Both the position numbers and the translations under genes were made by a program. The notes beneath the pieces are model-generated. The model searched no databases, was not told the DNA's origin, and was given only the letters and a program-made list of their open reading frames with translations. From Arthrobacter nitroguajacolicus_D (lineage in GTDB: Bacteria; Actinomycetota; Actinomycetes; Actinomycetales; Micrococcaceae): 64,000 nt of DNA. Position 1 is the first letter of the stretch; each line of letters starts with the position of its first letter. Shown here in pieces: positions 24,480 to 34,139 of this stretch. Location: contig NZ_JAVDSH010000005.1 of assembly GCF_031455195.1 (NCBI RefSeq), positions 124,001 to 188,000 of the forward strand. Reading direction: 5' to 3'.

Positions 24480-25208
24480 ATGGGCATGACTCCAGCTGCA
24501 ACCAAGGCCAAGCCGCCTACTCCCAGGGAACGGGCACGCGCACAAACCATCGCCGACATCATCCGGCTGGGCCGTCAGCATCTGGCCCTCCACGGCGCGG
24601 CAGCCCTGTCCCTTCGCGCGGTAGCCAGGGACCTTGGCGTCGTGTCCTCGGCCGTGTATCGCTACGTGGAGAGCCGCGACGAGCTCCTCACCCTCCTGCT
24701 CATCGACGCGTACAACGAGCTGGGCGACCATGTGGACGCAGCCGTGGAGGCCGTTCCCGGCAACGACTTCGCCGGGCAATTCCGGGCGCTTGGCACTGCC
24801 GTCCGATCGTGGGCGCTCCGCGAGCCAGCAAGCTACGCACTGCTGTTCGGTAGTCCCGTCCCCGGCTACCAGGCGCCGGGCGAGCGCACCACCGTCCCTG
24901 GAACGCGCGTCATCGTCCGCCTCGTGGGCATATTTGACGCAGCATTCCGCGCCGGAGCCATGCGCGCAGACGTGAGTCCCGCCGTCGTGGTTCCTCCGGC
25001 CCTTGCCAAAGACCTGGCGGCCATCCGCGAAGAGATGAACCTCGCGGCTCCGGACCCTTCATTGGCGCGGGGTGTGCTGGCCTGGACGTCGGTGTTCGGT
25101 GCCGTTAGTTTTGAGGTTTTTGGGCAGTATGGCGCCGATACTTTCGCCGCCCGCGATGAGCTTTTCGAGCATCAACTGAGCGTTCTCCAGGGCGTCGTGG
25201 GGCTCTAA
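24480..25208 (+). CDS. TetR/AcrR-family regulator
   Basis: A 242-aa regulator: helix-turn-helix at residues ~30-60 (SLRAVARDLGVVSSAVYRYVESRDELL) and a C-terminal TetR_C-type ligand domain. ATG at 24480 or 24486 is preferred over GTG 24468; no clear ribosome-binding site separates them. It is divergent from an oxidoreductase, with two copies of a CAAGAGCA palindrome between, so it probably represses that gene and itself. The inducer is unknown. Confidence 0.85.
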   Translation: MGMTPAATKAKPPTPRERARAQTIADIIRLGRQHLALHGAAALSLRAVARDLGVVSSAVYRYVESRDELLTLLLIDAYNELGDHVDAAVEAVPGNDFAGQFRALGTAVRSWALREPASYALLFGSPVPGYQAPGERTTVPGTRVIVRLVGIFDAAFRAGAMRADVSPAVVVPPALAKDLAAIREEMNLAAPDPSLARGVLAWTSVFGAVSFEVFGQYGADTFAARDELFEHQLSVLQGVVGL

Positions 25209-25231
25209 GGTGCGAACGGTAAAGTATTCAG

Positions 25232-26023
25232 ATGGTTCGTGGACTGGCTGACATTGGTGCGGAGGGCGTCCTCCTCGCCGGAGCGGGCCGCGCAATCCTC
25301 CTGCAGATCGCCGACCCCAAGGTAGGCCACGGCGTGGCAGAGCACAGCAATTTCGCCGAGCGCCCCATGGACCGGCTCCGCGCCACCATGACGTACGTGT
25401 ACGCGGTGGTGTACGGCTCGGAGGACCAGCTGAAGGCCGTCCGCCGCGCCGTCAATCGTGCCCACGCCCCGGTCCGGCGCGGACCCGATGCCACCTCCGG
25501 CGGGTACAGCGCCTTCGACGCAGAGTCCCAACTCTGGGTGGTCGCCACCCTTTACGACACTGCCGTCACCGTTTATGAGCAGGTACATGGACCGCTCGAC
25601 GGCGGGGATGCCGACCGTATCTACCGCGAGTACGCGCGGATCGGGACGGCCCTGCAGCTTCCGGCTGATAAGTGGCCGGCCGATCGGGAGGCCTTCGCAG
25701 AATACTGGGACTCCCATGTGCGGGGACTTCAACCGGATGACACGGCGATCAAAGTCGCACAGGACCTCCTCTATCCCGCTGGAGGTCCGCGACTCCTGCG
25801 CCTGGCGATGCCCTTGGCCCGGTTCCTCACGGCCGGCTTGCTGCCTGATCATTTGCGTGCCGGCTTCGGATTCGACTGGAGCCCTGATCGCGCGCGGCGT
25901 TTCGAGCAAACCATGCGGATGCTTGGCCGTTTCTACCCGCGGCTGCCCCAGCGGATCCGGCATTGGCCGCGAGACTACTACCTTGGGCAACTCGCCGCCG
26001 ATCCGAAGGGCGGCAATGCGTAA
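25232..26023 (+). CDS. MpaB-like (DUF2236) oxygenase-family protein
   Basis: A 263-aa member of the DUF2236/MpaB family, haem-dependent oxygenases that include rubber oxygenase. Typical features are the N-terminal GAGRAILLQIADPKVGHGVAEHS, with a conserved His, and AFDAESQLWVVATLYDTAV in the middle. Real function is unknown. ATG at 25232 follows TAAAGT (25220-25225) by six nt with no ribosome-binding site, suggesting a leaderless transcript. The next gene overlaps it by 8 bp. Confidence 0.85.
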   Translation: MVRGLADIGAEGVLLAGAGRAILLQIADPKVGHGVAEHSNFAERPMDRLRATMTYVYAVVYGSEDQLKAVRRAVNRAHAPVRRGPDATSGGYSAFDAESQLWVVATLYDTAVTVYEQVHGPLDGGDADRIYREYARIGTALQLPADKWPADREAFAEYWDSHVRGLQPDDTAIKVAQDLLYPAGGPRLLRLAMPLARFLTAGLLPDHLRAGFGFDWSPDRARRFEQTMRMLGRFYPRLPQRIRHWPRDYYLGQLAADPKGGNA

Positions 26024-26942
26024 CTCCACCCCGGTTGAACAGTCCATCGACAACCTCGCGCACCGGTATCTGGACGGCAGGCGGGGCAGTCGCCTGCAGG
26101 CCGGGCTCACCGAGTTTGTGGTGTTCGGGCTGAAGCAGGCCTGGGCGTGCGTCTTCGGTGCAGCGCTGCTCGCGGTGATCATCGCTGTCCGCCTTTGGTA
26201 CCCGGACAACGCGGCGCTCGCCCGGAACGACTTCCTCACCCTTGCCGCCGTCCTCATCCAGGTCCTGATGATCTCATTCAGGCTGGAGACGTTGCGGGAG
26301 CTGCGGGTAATCCTGCTGTTCCATGTGGTGGGGACGGTAATGGAATTGTTCAAAACCGACGTTGGCTCCTGGGCTTACGAGGCCGAGGGCCTCCTCCGGA
26401 TCGGTGCGGTCCCGTTGTTCAGCGGCTTCATGTACGCGGCCGTGGGTTCCTATATGGTGCGCGTCTTCCGGTTGTTCGATCTCCGCTTTGACAGGTATCC
26501 CCGCCGGTGGATCACGGCTCTTGTGGCAGGGGCGATCTACGTGAACTTCTTCTCGCACCACTTCATAGTTGACCTGCGCTGGGTGCTGCTGGCCGCCGTC
26601 GTTCTTGTCTACGGGCGGTGCGTCATGCACTTCCGGGTGTTCCGGCGTCGTTTCCGCATGCCGATCCTGGTGTCCTTCCTGCTGGTGGCGCTGTTCATCT
26701 GGTTCGCGGAGAACATCGGAACGTGGTCGCGGGCGTGGCTGTATCCGAACCAACTGAATGGGTGGCAGGCGGTCTCGATCGACAAGCTCCTGGCGTGGTT
26801 CCTGCTGATGATCATCTCGGTGGTGCTGGTGGCCTGGGTGTACAAACCGGAGCCGCTCGGCGCTGAGGCCGCCCAAACCCCTGGTGACGCCCAAATTCGC
26901 CCAGGACGCTCGGATATGGGTGTCACCACTCCGAGTGAGTGA
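26016..26942 (+). CDS. DUF817 integral membrane protein
   Basis: A 308-aa protein with about eight transmembrane helices. The conserved DUF817 stretch RLETLRELRVILLFHVVGTVMELFKT, YEAEGLLRIGAVPLFSGFMYAAVGSY, NFFSHHF and ENIGTWSRAW are all present. ATG at 26016 is preceded by GAAGGG and lies inside the end of the MpaB-like gene, so the two are coupled. No function has been established for DUF817; conserved His and charged residues in membrane segments suggest transport or metal binding. Confidence 0.85.
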   Translation: MRNSTPVEQSIDNLAHRYLDGRRGSRLQAGLTEFVVFGLKQAWACVFGAALLAVIIAVRLWYPDNAALARNDFLTLAAVLIQVLMISFRLETLRELRVILLFHVVGTVMELFKTDVGSWAYEAEGLLRIGAVPLFSGFMYAAVGSYMVRVFRLFDLRFDRYPRRWITALVAGAIYVNFFSHHFIVDLRWVLLAAVVLVYGRCVMHFRVFRRRFRMPILVSFLLVALFIWFAENIGTWSRAWLYPNQLNGWQAVSIDKLLAWFLLMIISVVLVAWVYKPEPLGAEAAQTPGDAQIRPGRSDMGVTTPSE

Positions 26943-27072
26943 CGCCGATCTGGTTGCGCGTCGGAAGCGCACTTCCGTGAACCACTGCGCCTTCGACGTT
27001 CCGCACCTGTTGATCCAGCCGGTCGTTCATGGCCCAGAGCCCGTCCGGCGGCACGTATCCCGAGAACTCCAT
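26923..27072 (-). CDS. Possible small protein, 49 aa
   Basis: An open frame of 49 codons, starting MEFSGYVPPDGLW, with strongly G/C-ending codons like its neighbours. It overlaps the 3' end of the DUF817 gene on the other strand by 20 bp and no ribosome-binding site is clear. It may be a small unknown protein, or the surviving end of a decayed gene. I do not recognise it. Confidence 0.3.
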   Translation of the reverse strand: MEFSGYVPPDGLWAMNDRLDQQVRNVEGAVVHGSALPTRNQIGVTHSEW

Positions 27073-27155
27073 CGCGCCATTTTGCCAGTTCACCGAGGGC
27101 GAAAACAGCCCTTCTGGCGCGGGATTCCGGGAAATTTCCTCAGCCTGAAAGTAAA

Positions 27156-27176
27156 GTTGAGTGCACTCGACTCAAC
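27156..27176. promoter_or_regulatory. HAIR operator 1 (HspR site)
   Basis: GTTGAGT-N7-ACTCAAC, perfect arms, matching the HspR-associated inverted repeat consensus CTTGAGT-N7-ACTCAAG apart from the outermost base of each arm. It lies directly upstream of the dnaK -35 element. Confidence 0.88.
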
Positions 27177-27182
27177 TTTGGA

Positions 27183-27210
27183 TTGACATCTAACTGAGGC
27201 TGAGTACAGT
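27183..27210 (+). promoter_or_regulatory. dnaK promoter
   Basis: -35 TTGACA (27183-27188), 16-nt spacer, -10 TACAGT (27205-27210). It sits between two HspR sites and 115 nt upstream of the dnaK start codon. Confidence 0.75.
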
Positions 27211-27229
27211 TGAGTGCAGAACGCTCAAC
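27209..27229. promoter_or_regulatory. HAIR operator 2 (HspR site)
   Basis: GTTGAGT-N7-GCTCAAC, one mismatch between the arms. It overlaps the end of the -10 element and the expected transcription start, so bound HspR would block RNA polymerase. Confidence 0.85.
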
Positions 27230-27324
27230 TAGCCGATTGTTGAGCAGGCTCCCGGCACCTCAACCGCCCAGCGGACCGATGCCGGACGCAATCTCCAACA
27301 TCGGCCATTGAAAGGAAACAAGAT

Positions 27325-29190
<1,866 letters not shown>

Positions 29191-29192
29191 CC

Positions 29193-29852
29193 ATGCCTCA
29201 TCACGGCAACGAAGCAGAGCACTCTGAGGGCAACGAGCCACGCAAGCCAGTTATTCGGGACAACCGCAAGGTTGACCCGAAGACCGGCGAAGCCCGTCAC
29301 CCTGACAGCGAAGCTGCGGCTCCCACCGAAGGCAATGCCGCTCCCACGGACGGTGACGCCCTCTCCCAGGCTGAGGAAATCCTCAACGGGGTAGAGGTGC
29401 CGGCTGAAGAGTCGGTAGCCTCCGGTGCCGCGGCAGAAGCCCAGGCAGCGGAGCTCCGCAACGACCTCCTTCGCCTTCAGGCTGAGTACGTCAACTACCG
29501 CAAGCGCGTCGAACGCGACCGCGCCGTAGCAGGAGAGATGGCCGTCATTGGCGTCCTCAACTCCCTGCTCCCGGTGCTGGACGACGTGGACGCCGCACGC
29601 CAGCACGGTGACCTCGAAGACGGCCCCTTCGCCGCCATCGCCACCAAGCTGGAGAACGCGCTGAAGACCTACGGTCTGGAACGCATCGCGGACACTGGAG
29701 TCGAATTCGACCCCACCATCCACGAAGCACTTATCCAGCAGCCCGGCGAGGACATCCAGGTGGATACGGTCAGCCAGGTCCTGCGCTCCGGATACCGCTC
29801 AGGAGAGCGTGTCCTGCGTGCAGCCCAGGTGATCGTCGCGGTTCCCGCTTAG
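29193..29852 (+). CDS. grpE: Nucleotide exchange factor GrpE
   Basis: A 219-aa co-chaperone that releases ADP from DnaK. A long, probably disordered N-terminus of about 75 residues is followed by the dimerisation helix (AELRNDLLRLQAEYVNYRKRVERD) and the beta-domain, ending VLRSGYRSGERVLRAAQVIVA, the GrpE signature. It begins two nt after the dnaK stop. A 242-nt structured gap then separates it from dnaJ. Confidence 0.96.
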   Translation: MPHHGNEAEHSEGNEPRKPVIRDNRKVDPKTGEARHPDSEAAAPTEGNAAPTDGDALSQAEEILNGVEVPAEESVASGAAAEAQAAELRNDLLRLQAEYVNYRKRVERDRAVAGEMAVIGVLNSLLPVLDDVDAARQHGDLEDGPFAAIATKLENALKTYGLERIADTGVEFDPTIHEALIQQPGEDIQVDTVSQVLRSGYRSGERVLRAAQVIVAVPA

Positions 29853-29863
29853 TCCCACCGCGA

Positions 29864-30022
29864 AGCGAGACAAGGGGCCCCGCCCCTACGCGTGGCGGCT
29901 TCGTCCTACGGACTTAGCCGCCACGCTCCGGCAGCGGATATTGGCCTTCCCAACACTCGCAAGCTCGTGTCGGGGCCCTCGGCCAGATCCTTCGAAGCCT
30001 CTCCCGGGCCCCTTGTCTCGCT
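29864..30022. repeat. Nested inverted repeats between grpE and dnaJ
   Basis: Outer arms AGCGAGACAAGGGGCCC (29864-29880) and its exact complement (30006-30022), 17 bp. Inside is a second, tight hairpin: GCGTGGCGGCT (29890-29900) pairs with 29916-29926 and encloses GTCC-TAC-GGAC (29903-29913). No credible open frame in this stretch. It could be an mRNA-stability or processing element, a structured RNA, or a dispersed intergenic repeat. Confidence 0.65.
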
Positions 30023-30094
30023 CCGCTCCGGCAGTTGACTCGCCTAAGGTGGGTGGACGCAGGTGCTTGTTTATTGATTTGAAAGGAAACGCTC

Positions 30095-31078
30095 TTGGCC
30101 AGCCAGGACTGGGTTGAAAAGGATTTTTACGCGATCCTTGGTATCGCCAAGGACGCGTCCGACGCGGATATTAAGAAGGCTTACCGCAAGCTAGCCCGGC
30201 AGTACCACCCGGATACCAATGCCGGGGATGCTGCCGCGGAGAAGAAGTTCAAGGACATTTCCGAGGCTTACTCGGTGTTGTCGAGTCCTGAGGACCGGCA
30301 GCAGTATGATGCCATCCGTGCCATGGGCGGTGCCCGGTTCGCTCCGGGTGCTGGCGCTGGACGCGGCGGGCCTGCGGGCGCCAACGGCGGGTTCGAGGAC
30401 CTGTTCGGTGGTCTGTTTGGCGGCGGCCCGGGTGCCCGCCAGCCCCAGGGCGGCGGCATCCCTCCGGAGTTCGCCGACCTGTTTGGTGGCGGATTCGGTG
30501 GTGCCGGGCAGACCGGTTTCCAGCGTGCGCCTCAAAAGGGCTCGGATCGCACGGCCACCACGTCCATCTCGTTCGCCGGCTCAATCAAGGGCACCACAGT
30601 GAGCCTGCGTGAGAGTAATGGCAACGTCATCGACGTGAAAATTCCTGCCGGAATCAAGGACGGCCAGAAGGTCCGCCAGCGGGGCAAGGGCAACGTTGGT
30701 CCCGCCGGTAACGGCGACCTCATCATCACTGTGAACGTGAAGCCGCACGACTTCTTCCATCGAGACGGCGACAACATCCGCATCCACGTGCCCGTCACGT
30801 TCGCGGAGGCCGCGCTGGGTGCCACTATCGAGGTTCCCACCCTCGACGGCGACACGGTGAAGTTGCGCGTGCCGCCGGGAACACCCGCAGGCCGTACCCT
30901 CCGGGTCAAGGGCCGCGGTGTGAAGACGTCCAAGGGGACCGGCGACCTGTTGGTGACTATCGACGTCGCAGTTCCGCAGAATCTGAACAAGGAAGCGGAA
31001 GAGGCCGTGAAGGCGTTCGCCGCTGCCACCACTGACGCGAACCCGCGCCACGACCTGGCCGCTAAGGCCCGGTTGTAA
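30095..31078 (+). CDS. dnaJ: DnaJ-family co-chaperone lacking the zinc finger
   Basis: A 327-aa Hsp40. J-domain at residues ~8-75 with HPD (ARQYHPDTNAG), then a Gly-rich linker (~85-150), then two C-terminal beta-domains (KIPAGIKDGQKVRQRGKGN; LRVPPGTPAGRTLRVKGRG). The four CxxCxGxG zinc repeats of classical DnaJ are missing, so it is a class B (CbpA-like) protein. TTG at 30095 follows GAAAGGA by seven nt. It lies between grpE and hspR. Confidence 0.95.
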   Translation: MASQDWVEKDFYAILGIAKDASDADIKKAYRKLARQYHPDTNAGDAAAEKKFKDISEAYSVLSSPEDRQQYDAIRAMGGARFAPGAGAGRGGPAGANGGFEDLFGGLFGGGPGARQPQGGGIPPEFADLFGGGFGGAGQTGFQRAPQKGSDRTATTSISFAGSIKGTTVSLRESNGNVIDVKIPAGIKDGQKVRQRGKGNVGPAGNGDLIITVNVKPHDFFHRDGDNIRIHVPVTFAEAALGATIEVPTLDGDTVKLRVPPGTPAGRTLRVKGRGVKTSKGTGDLLVTIDVAVPQNLNKEAEEAVKAFAAATTDANPRHDLAAKARL

Positions 31079-31088
31079 GGAGGCGGTG

Positions 31089-31517
31089 ATGGGCATCGAC
31101 GTCAACCAGCCGATCTTCGTCATCTCCGTTGCCGCGGAGCTTGCCGACATGCATCCGCAGACGTTGCGCCAGTACGACCGCCTGGGCATCGTCTCGCCCA
31201 GCCGTGCACCCGGCAAGTCCCGCCGTTATTCGCAGAATGACGTCAACAAACTGCGGGAGGTCCAGCGCCTCTCGCAGTCCGGCGTCTCACTTGAAGGCAT
31301 CAAGCGTATCCTCGACCTGGAAAACCAGGTGGCCGCCCTTCAATACCGGGTAGCCGAACTGACGGAGGAACTGACCCGCCGCCGCGCCCCAGTGGACACC
31401 CGCATCTTCGCGGCGGGCACTGCTGGCGACGTGGTTTCGCTGGCGCGTGGCCAGCGTCCCCGGGCGCGGTCCCAGGCCGTTGTGGTGTGGAGGCCGCGGC
31501 AGGGCGAAAGTCTCTAG
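31089..31517 (+). CDS. hspR: Heat-shock repressor HspR (MerR family)
   Basis: A 142-aa MerR-type repressor of the dnaK operon. HTH at residues ~10-50 (VAAELADMHPQTLRQYDRLGIVSPSRAPGKSRRYS, cited in part), followed by a coiled-coil helix (EGIKRILDLENQVAALQYRVAELTEEL, partly cited) and an Arg-rich tail. ATG at 31089 is five nt after AAGGAGG; GTG 31086 is too close. It should bind the HAIR sites at 27156-27229 with DnaK as co-repressor. The end overlaps the convergent SnoaL-like gene by 4 bp. Confidence 0.95.
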   Translation: MGIDVNQPIFVISVAAELADMHPQTLRQYDRLGIVSPSRAPGKSRRYSQNDVNKLREVQRLSQSGVSLEGIKRILDLENQVAALQYRVAELTEELTRRRAPVDTRIFAAGTAGDVVSLARGQRPRARSQAVVVWRPRQGESL

Positions 31518-31912
31518 CCCGTCACCGTGTCGGCATGCCGGTGGGCCACTTTCCATTCCCCGCCCTCGCGGCGGTAGACCTGGGTGGCGCGGAGCACGTA
31601 CTGACGCGGTTCCCCATTGATGGACGCCGAGGTGTGCTCCAACCCGGCCGTGTAGGCCATGTCGCCTATCACGTCGTACGCCTGAAGCTCGAAGCTGTAG
31701 GAGAGGCAGTGCGAGAAACTCTCCGCCAGCGCCGCAAAGAGCTCATCCAATTCCTGCTGGCCGTGCGCGTTCCGAAACGCGCCGAGCACGCTGACGGGCT
31801 CTTTTCGCGACCAGATTGCCCGGCGTAGCGAGGCATCGCCGTTGTGGAGGGCGAATTCCGCCTGATACAGGGTGGACCTGACCCATCCGAGGAAATCTTC
31901 GGTCCCATTCAT
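31514..31912 (-). CDS. NTF2-like (SnoaL) family protein
   Basis: A 132-aa protein with the small cone-shaped NTF2 fold typical of SnoaL-like domains: an N-terminal helix (MNGTEDFLGWVRSTLYQAEFALHNGD), then strands such as YDVIGDMAYTAGLEHTSAS and YVLRATQVYRREGGEWKVAHRHAD. Members range from isomerases to proteins with no known function. The longer frame to 32500 includes Arg/Pro-rich sequence antisense to other genes, so ATG at 31912 is chosen. Confidence 0.85.
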   Translation of the reverse strand: MNGTEDFLGWVRSTLYQAEFALHNGDASLRRAIWSRKEPVSVLGAFRNAHGQQELDELFAALAESFSHCLSYSFELQAYDVIGDMAYTAGLEHTSASINGEPRQYVLRATQVYRREGGEWKVAHRHADTVTG

Positions 31913-31931
31913 GCCTTCAGTATGCGCCTTG

Positions 31932-32324
31932 CTAGCGCTGCCGGTCCCAGCTGACCACAACCCGTACAGCCCCGTTCTCGGTGCGTTCCACATTGGTGAC
32001 GATCTGCGACTCAGCCGCGCCCATGGCCCTGATCTGCTGACGGTAGTCCTCGATATGCGCCTGCAGTGACTCTTCTGTCCATTCGCCCGGGCGCATCCGG
32101 GTCGAGATCTCGACGGGTTCCTCCCGGACCATGATCTCTTCGGGCTCGCTGGGCTGTGCAGGTTCCGGCATCGGGGCTTGCGGCACCAACATGCGGAAAG
32201 CGAAAACTCCGCCCGCAACGCCTGCAACCAGGCCGGCGGCGATGAGCCAGAGCGTACGCCGGGGTCCGCGGCCAGCGGGGGTGGACTTCGGAAGCGCCAT
32301 ATTCTTTGCAGTTTTGTGTGCCAT
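31932..32324 (-). CDS. Membrane-anchored hypothetical protein (RMLVP type)
   Basis: A 130-aa protein with a basic N-terminus, one transmembrane helix at residues ~25-45 (TLWLIAAGLVAGVAGGVFAF), a short RMLVP motif and a charged soluble domain of about 75 residues. It resembles the gene product at 32905-33324 in the membrane segment and RM-VP motif. Function unknown. GGAAAG lies 10 nt upstream of ATG 32324. Confidence 0.7.
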   Translation of the reverse strand: MAHKTAKNMALPKSTPAGRGPRRTLWLIAAGLVAGVAGGVFAFRMLVPQAPMPEPAQPSEPEEIMVREEPVEISTRMRPGEWTEESLQAHIEDYRQQIRAMGAAESQIVTNVERTENGAVRVVVSWDRQR

Positions 32325-32548
32325 GGGAATTCAACTTTCCGGTCGGCGGTCTGTGTTTGTGCTCGTGGCGCAAGGGGCCCGCAGCCCCAGCGTATGCAAA
32401 TTCGTGACTTGTAGGAACCCGCGGCTGATGGAACCCCAGCAAGAACCTGCCCCTTGGCATCTGTGGCACGTGCACCAAAACGGGCAGATAATGAAGGCAT
32501 GGCACGGCAAGCAGCGCACGTGCTGATGGCCTGAGCATCGTGAGGATG

Positions 32549-32857
32549 ATGTCGGTGTCGTTGTCGGATGAAGAACGCAGGAGCTTGGAAGAGCTGGAGC
32601 GGGAACTGGCTTCGACCGATCCCGATCTCGCCTCCGAGTTGACGTCGGGCCGCCCCCGCGGAGCGGCAGCCCGCACTCTGGTCGGCAGCCTGGCCGTTCT
32701 TTGCGGCTTCGTGATGATGATCGCCGGGATCATGACCCAGATAGTGGTTCTGGGCGTCTTAGGATTTCTTTTGGCCAGCGCGGGAGCCTATTGGCTGCTG
32801 GCCGGAACCTCGTTTCGGAGGCGGGTTGGGAGGCACGACGGCGACCCCGCACCTTAG
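32549..32857 (+). CDS. DUF3040 small membrane protein
   Basis: About 102 aa. An N-terminal acidic helix (SLSDEERRSLEELERELAS) is the DUF3040 signature, followed by two transmembrane helices (RTLVGSLAVLCGFVMMIAG; IVVLGVLGFLLASAGAYWLL). The family is widespread in actinobacteria and of unknown function. The start is ambiguous among GTG 32540, ATG 32546/32549 and GTG 32555; GAGG at 32542 favours the last two. Confidence 0.8.
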   Translation: MSVSLSDEERRSLEELERELASTDPDLASELTSGRPRGAAARTLVGSLAVLCGFVMMIAGIMTQIVVLGVLGFLLASAGAYWLLAGTSFRRRVGRHDGDPAP

Positions 32858-32904
32858 CGGGGCCGCTCGCCAGTGCTGCTGGCTGTAGCTGGTAAGGGCG
32901 TTGC

Positions 32905-33324
32905 CTAGGGAACCGGTGGTACGGGAGGCTGACCCTGCGTCTCTTTCACGGGCTCAGGTTCGCCCGGGGGTACCATCATGCGCCATGCCAGGACAGCGCC
33001 CGCGCCGGCAACAGCCCCGATGAGCAGGCCGATCACCCATCCGGACAGGCGCGGAGCGCGCTGACGGCTGTTCCGTTTCAAGGCCTGCGTTGTCCTTGTC
33101 ACAGCTTTGGCGGCCGTTCGCTGGGCTTCCTTGGCGGCTTTCTTATTTCCGGTCAATGTGAGAATGACACCGTGGACCACTGATGGCACATCGGCATGGT
33201 TGATCCGGGCAAGCGCCCACCGCACCACGGCATCCGTCTGTGCGGATGTGCCGTCTGTTGCGTGCTTCACCCATTCCCTGGCAAGGTCCTGTGCTGCTGG
33301 AATGATGTTCTGCGGTTTGTACAT
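32905..33324 (-). CDS. Membrane-anchored hypothetical protein (RMMVP type)
   Basis: A 139-aa protein: a cytoplasmic N-terminal region of ~95 residues (starting MYKPQNIIPAAQDLAREW), one transmembrane helix (GWVIGLLIGAVAGAGAVLAW), RMMVP and a Pro/Glu-rich tail. The membrane segment and RM-VP motif echo the product of 31932-32324, suggesting distant paralogy. Function unknown. Confidence 0.7.
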   Translation of the reverse strand: MYKPQNIIPAAQDLAREWVKHATDGTSAQTDAVVRWALARINHADVPSVVHGVILTLTGNKKAAKEAQRTAAKAVTRTTQALKRNSRQRAPRLSGWVIGLLIGAVAGAGAVLAWRMMVPPGEPEPVKETQGQPPVPPVP

Positions 33325-33409
33325 GGTGCACCCCTATCTCAGTAGCTGGCCTGTTTGCCAGCCTACGCCGGAGCCCCAATGACCAACAGGTACCCCGGCG
33401 TCGAAAGGC

Positions 33410-34060
33410 TTAGTCGCGGACCACGGCCGCGAGTTCCACCGGGTTCTCCAAACCGGCCCACTGTCCGTTCAGCGTCAGCTCGCCATGGAGCTCGGGAGCC
33501 GCAGCGGTGCTGGCAGAAGCGTCCGCAGCGGTATCAAGGACCCGTGCCACCTTCAACTTCAGCTCACCGGCATCAATGATCGTCACGCCGCTGCCCGATA
33601 CCGGCGCCGAGGCACTCAAGGTGGGGACGCCGCCGTCGAGCTTTCCGCTGCCCTGCACCGTCACCGTGCTGGGTCGCGGTCCCAGTTCGCCGTCGACAAT
33701 GAGTTCGGCCTCTTTCCGGCCGGTCAGAATGGTGGTCGCGAGGGCCCTGACGTAGACGGGATCGGCGCACGCGTCATACACATAGCGCTTGCCCAGGACC
33801 GAATGATCCATGGTGCCGATGAGCCATTCCTCGGCGCCGGCCAGCTCGTAGCCGCGGTAGCTCAAGGGGACCTGGTAGATCCGGTCGCCCGCGGCGACGA
33901 CGTGCGTCTCGATTCCCACCTCACCGGCAGGATCATCGAAACGGTAGGCGCCGATGATCTCCGGCGCGCCTTCCTGGATAAACCAGGGCTGGTTCGGCAG
34001 GTAGTCAGCGATGAGTTCGAGCTTGGACGGGGACAGGGTTGCCTTGTGAATGATCGCCAT
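33410..34060 (-). CDS. Maltokinase N-terminal-cap-like (CG0192-related) protein
   Basis: A 216-aa protein beginning MAIIHKATLSPSKLELIADYLP, which resembles the N-terminal cap domain of actinobacterial maltokinases; the kinase domain is absent. Later segments include GYELAGAEEWLIGTMDHSVLG and YDACADPVYVRALATTIL. It is sometimes annotated CG0192-related. Function unknown. ATG at 34060 lies seven nt after TAGGCT on its strand, compatible with leaderless translation, though a GGAG is also present. Confidence 0.75.
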   Translation of the reverse strand: MAIIHKATLSPSKLELIADYLPNQPWFIQEGAPEIIGAYRFDDPAGEVGIETHVVAAGDRIYQVPLSYRGYELAGAEEWLIGTMDHSVLGKRYVYDACADPVYVRALATTILTGRKEAELIVDGELGPRPSTVTVQGSGKLDGGVPTLSASAPVSGSGVTIIDAGELKLKVARVLDTAADASASTAAAPELHGELTLNGQWAGLENPVELAAVVRD

Positions 34061-34085
34061 GGTCTCCAGCCTAGGGCAGGGCGCG

Positions 34086-34115
34086 CTGAGACTGCGCGCG
34101 TGGGCGCAGTCTCAG
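34086..34115. terminator. Hairpin downstream of TetR gene
   Basis: A perfect 12-bp stem: CTGAGACTGCGC (34086-34097) and its complement (34104-34115), loop 6 nt, in the short gap between two minus-strand genes. No T tract, so termination is probable but not certain. Confidence 0.65.
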
Positions 34116-34139
34116 GGTTCGTTCAGCCCCGGGTTGGGC

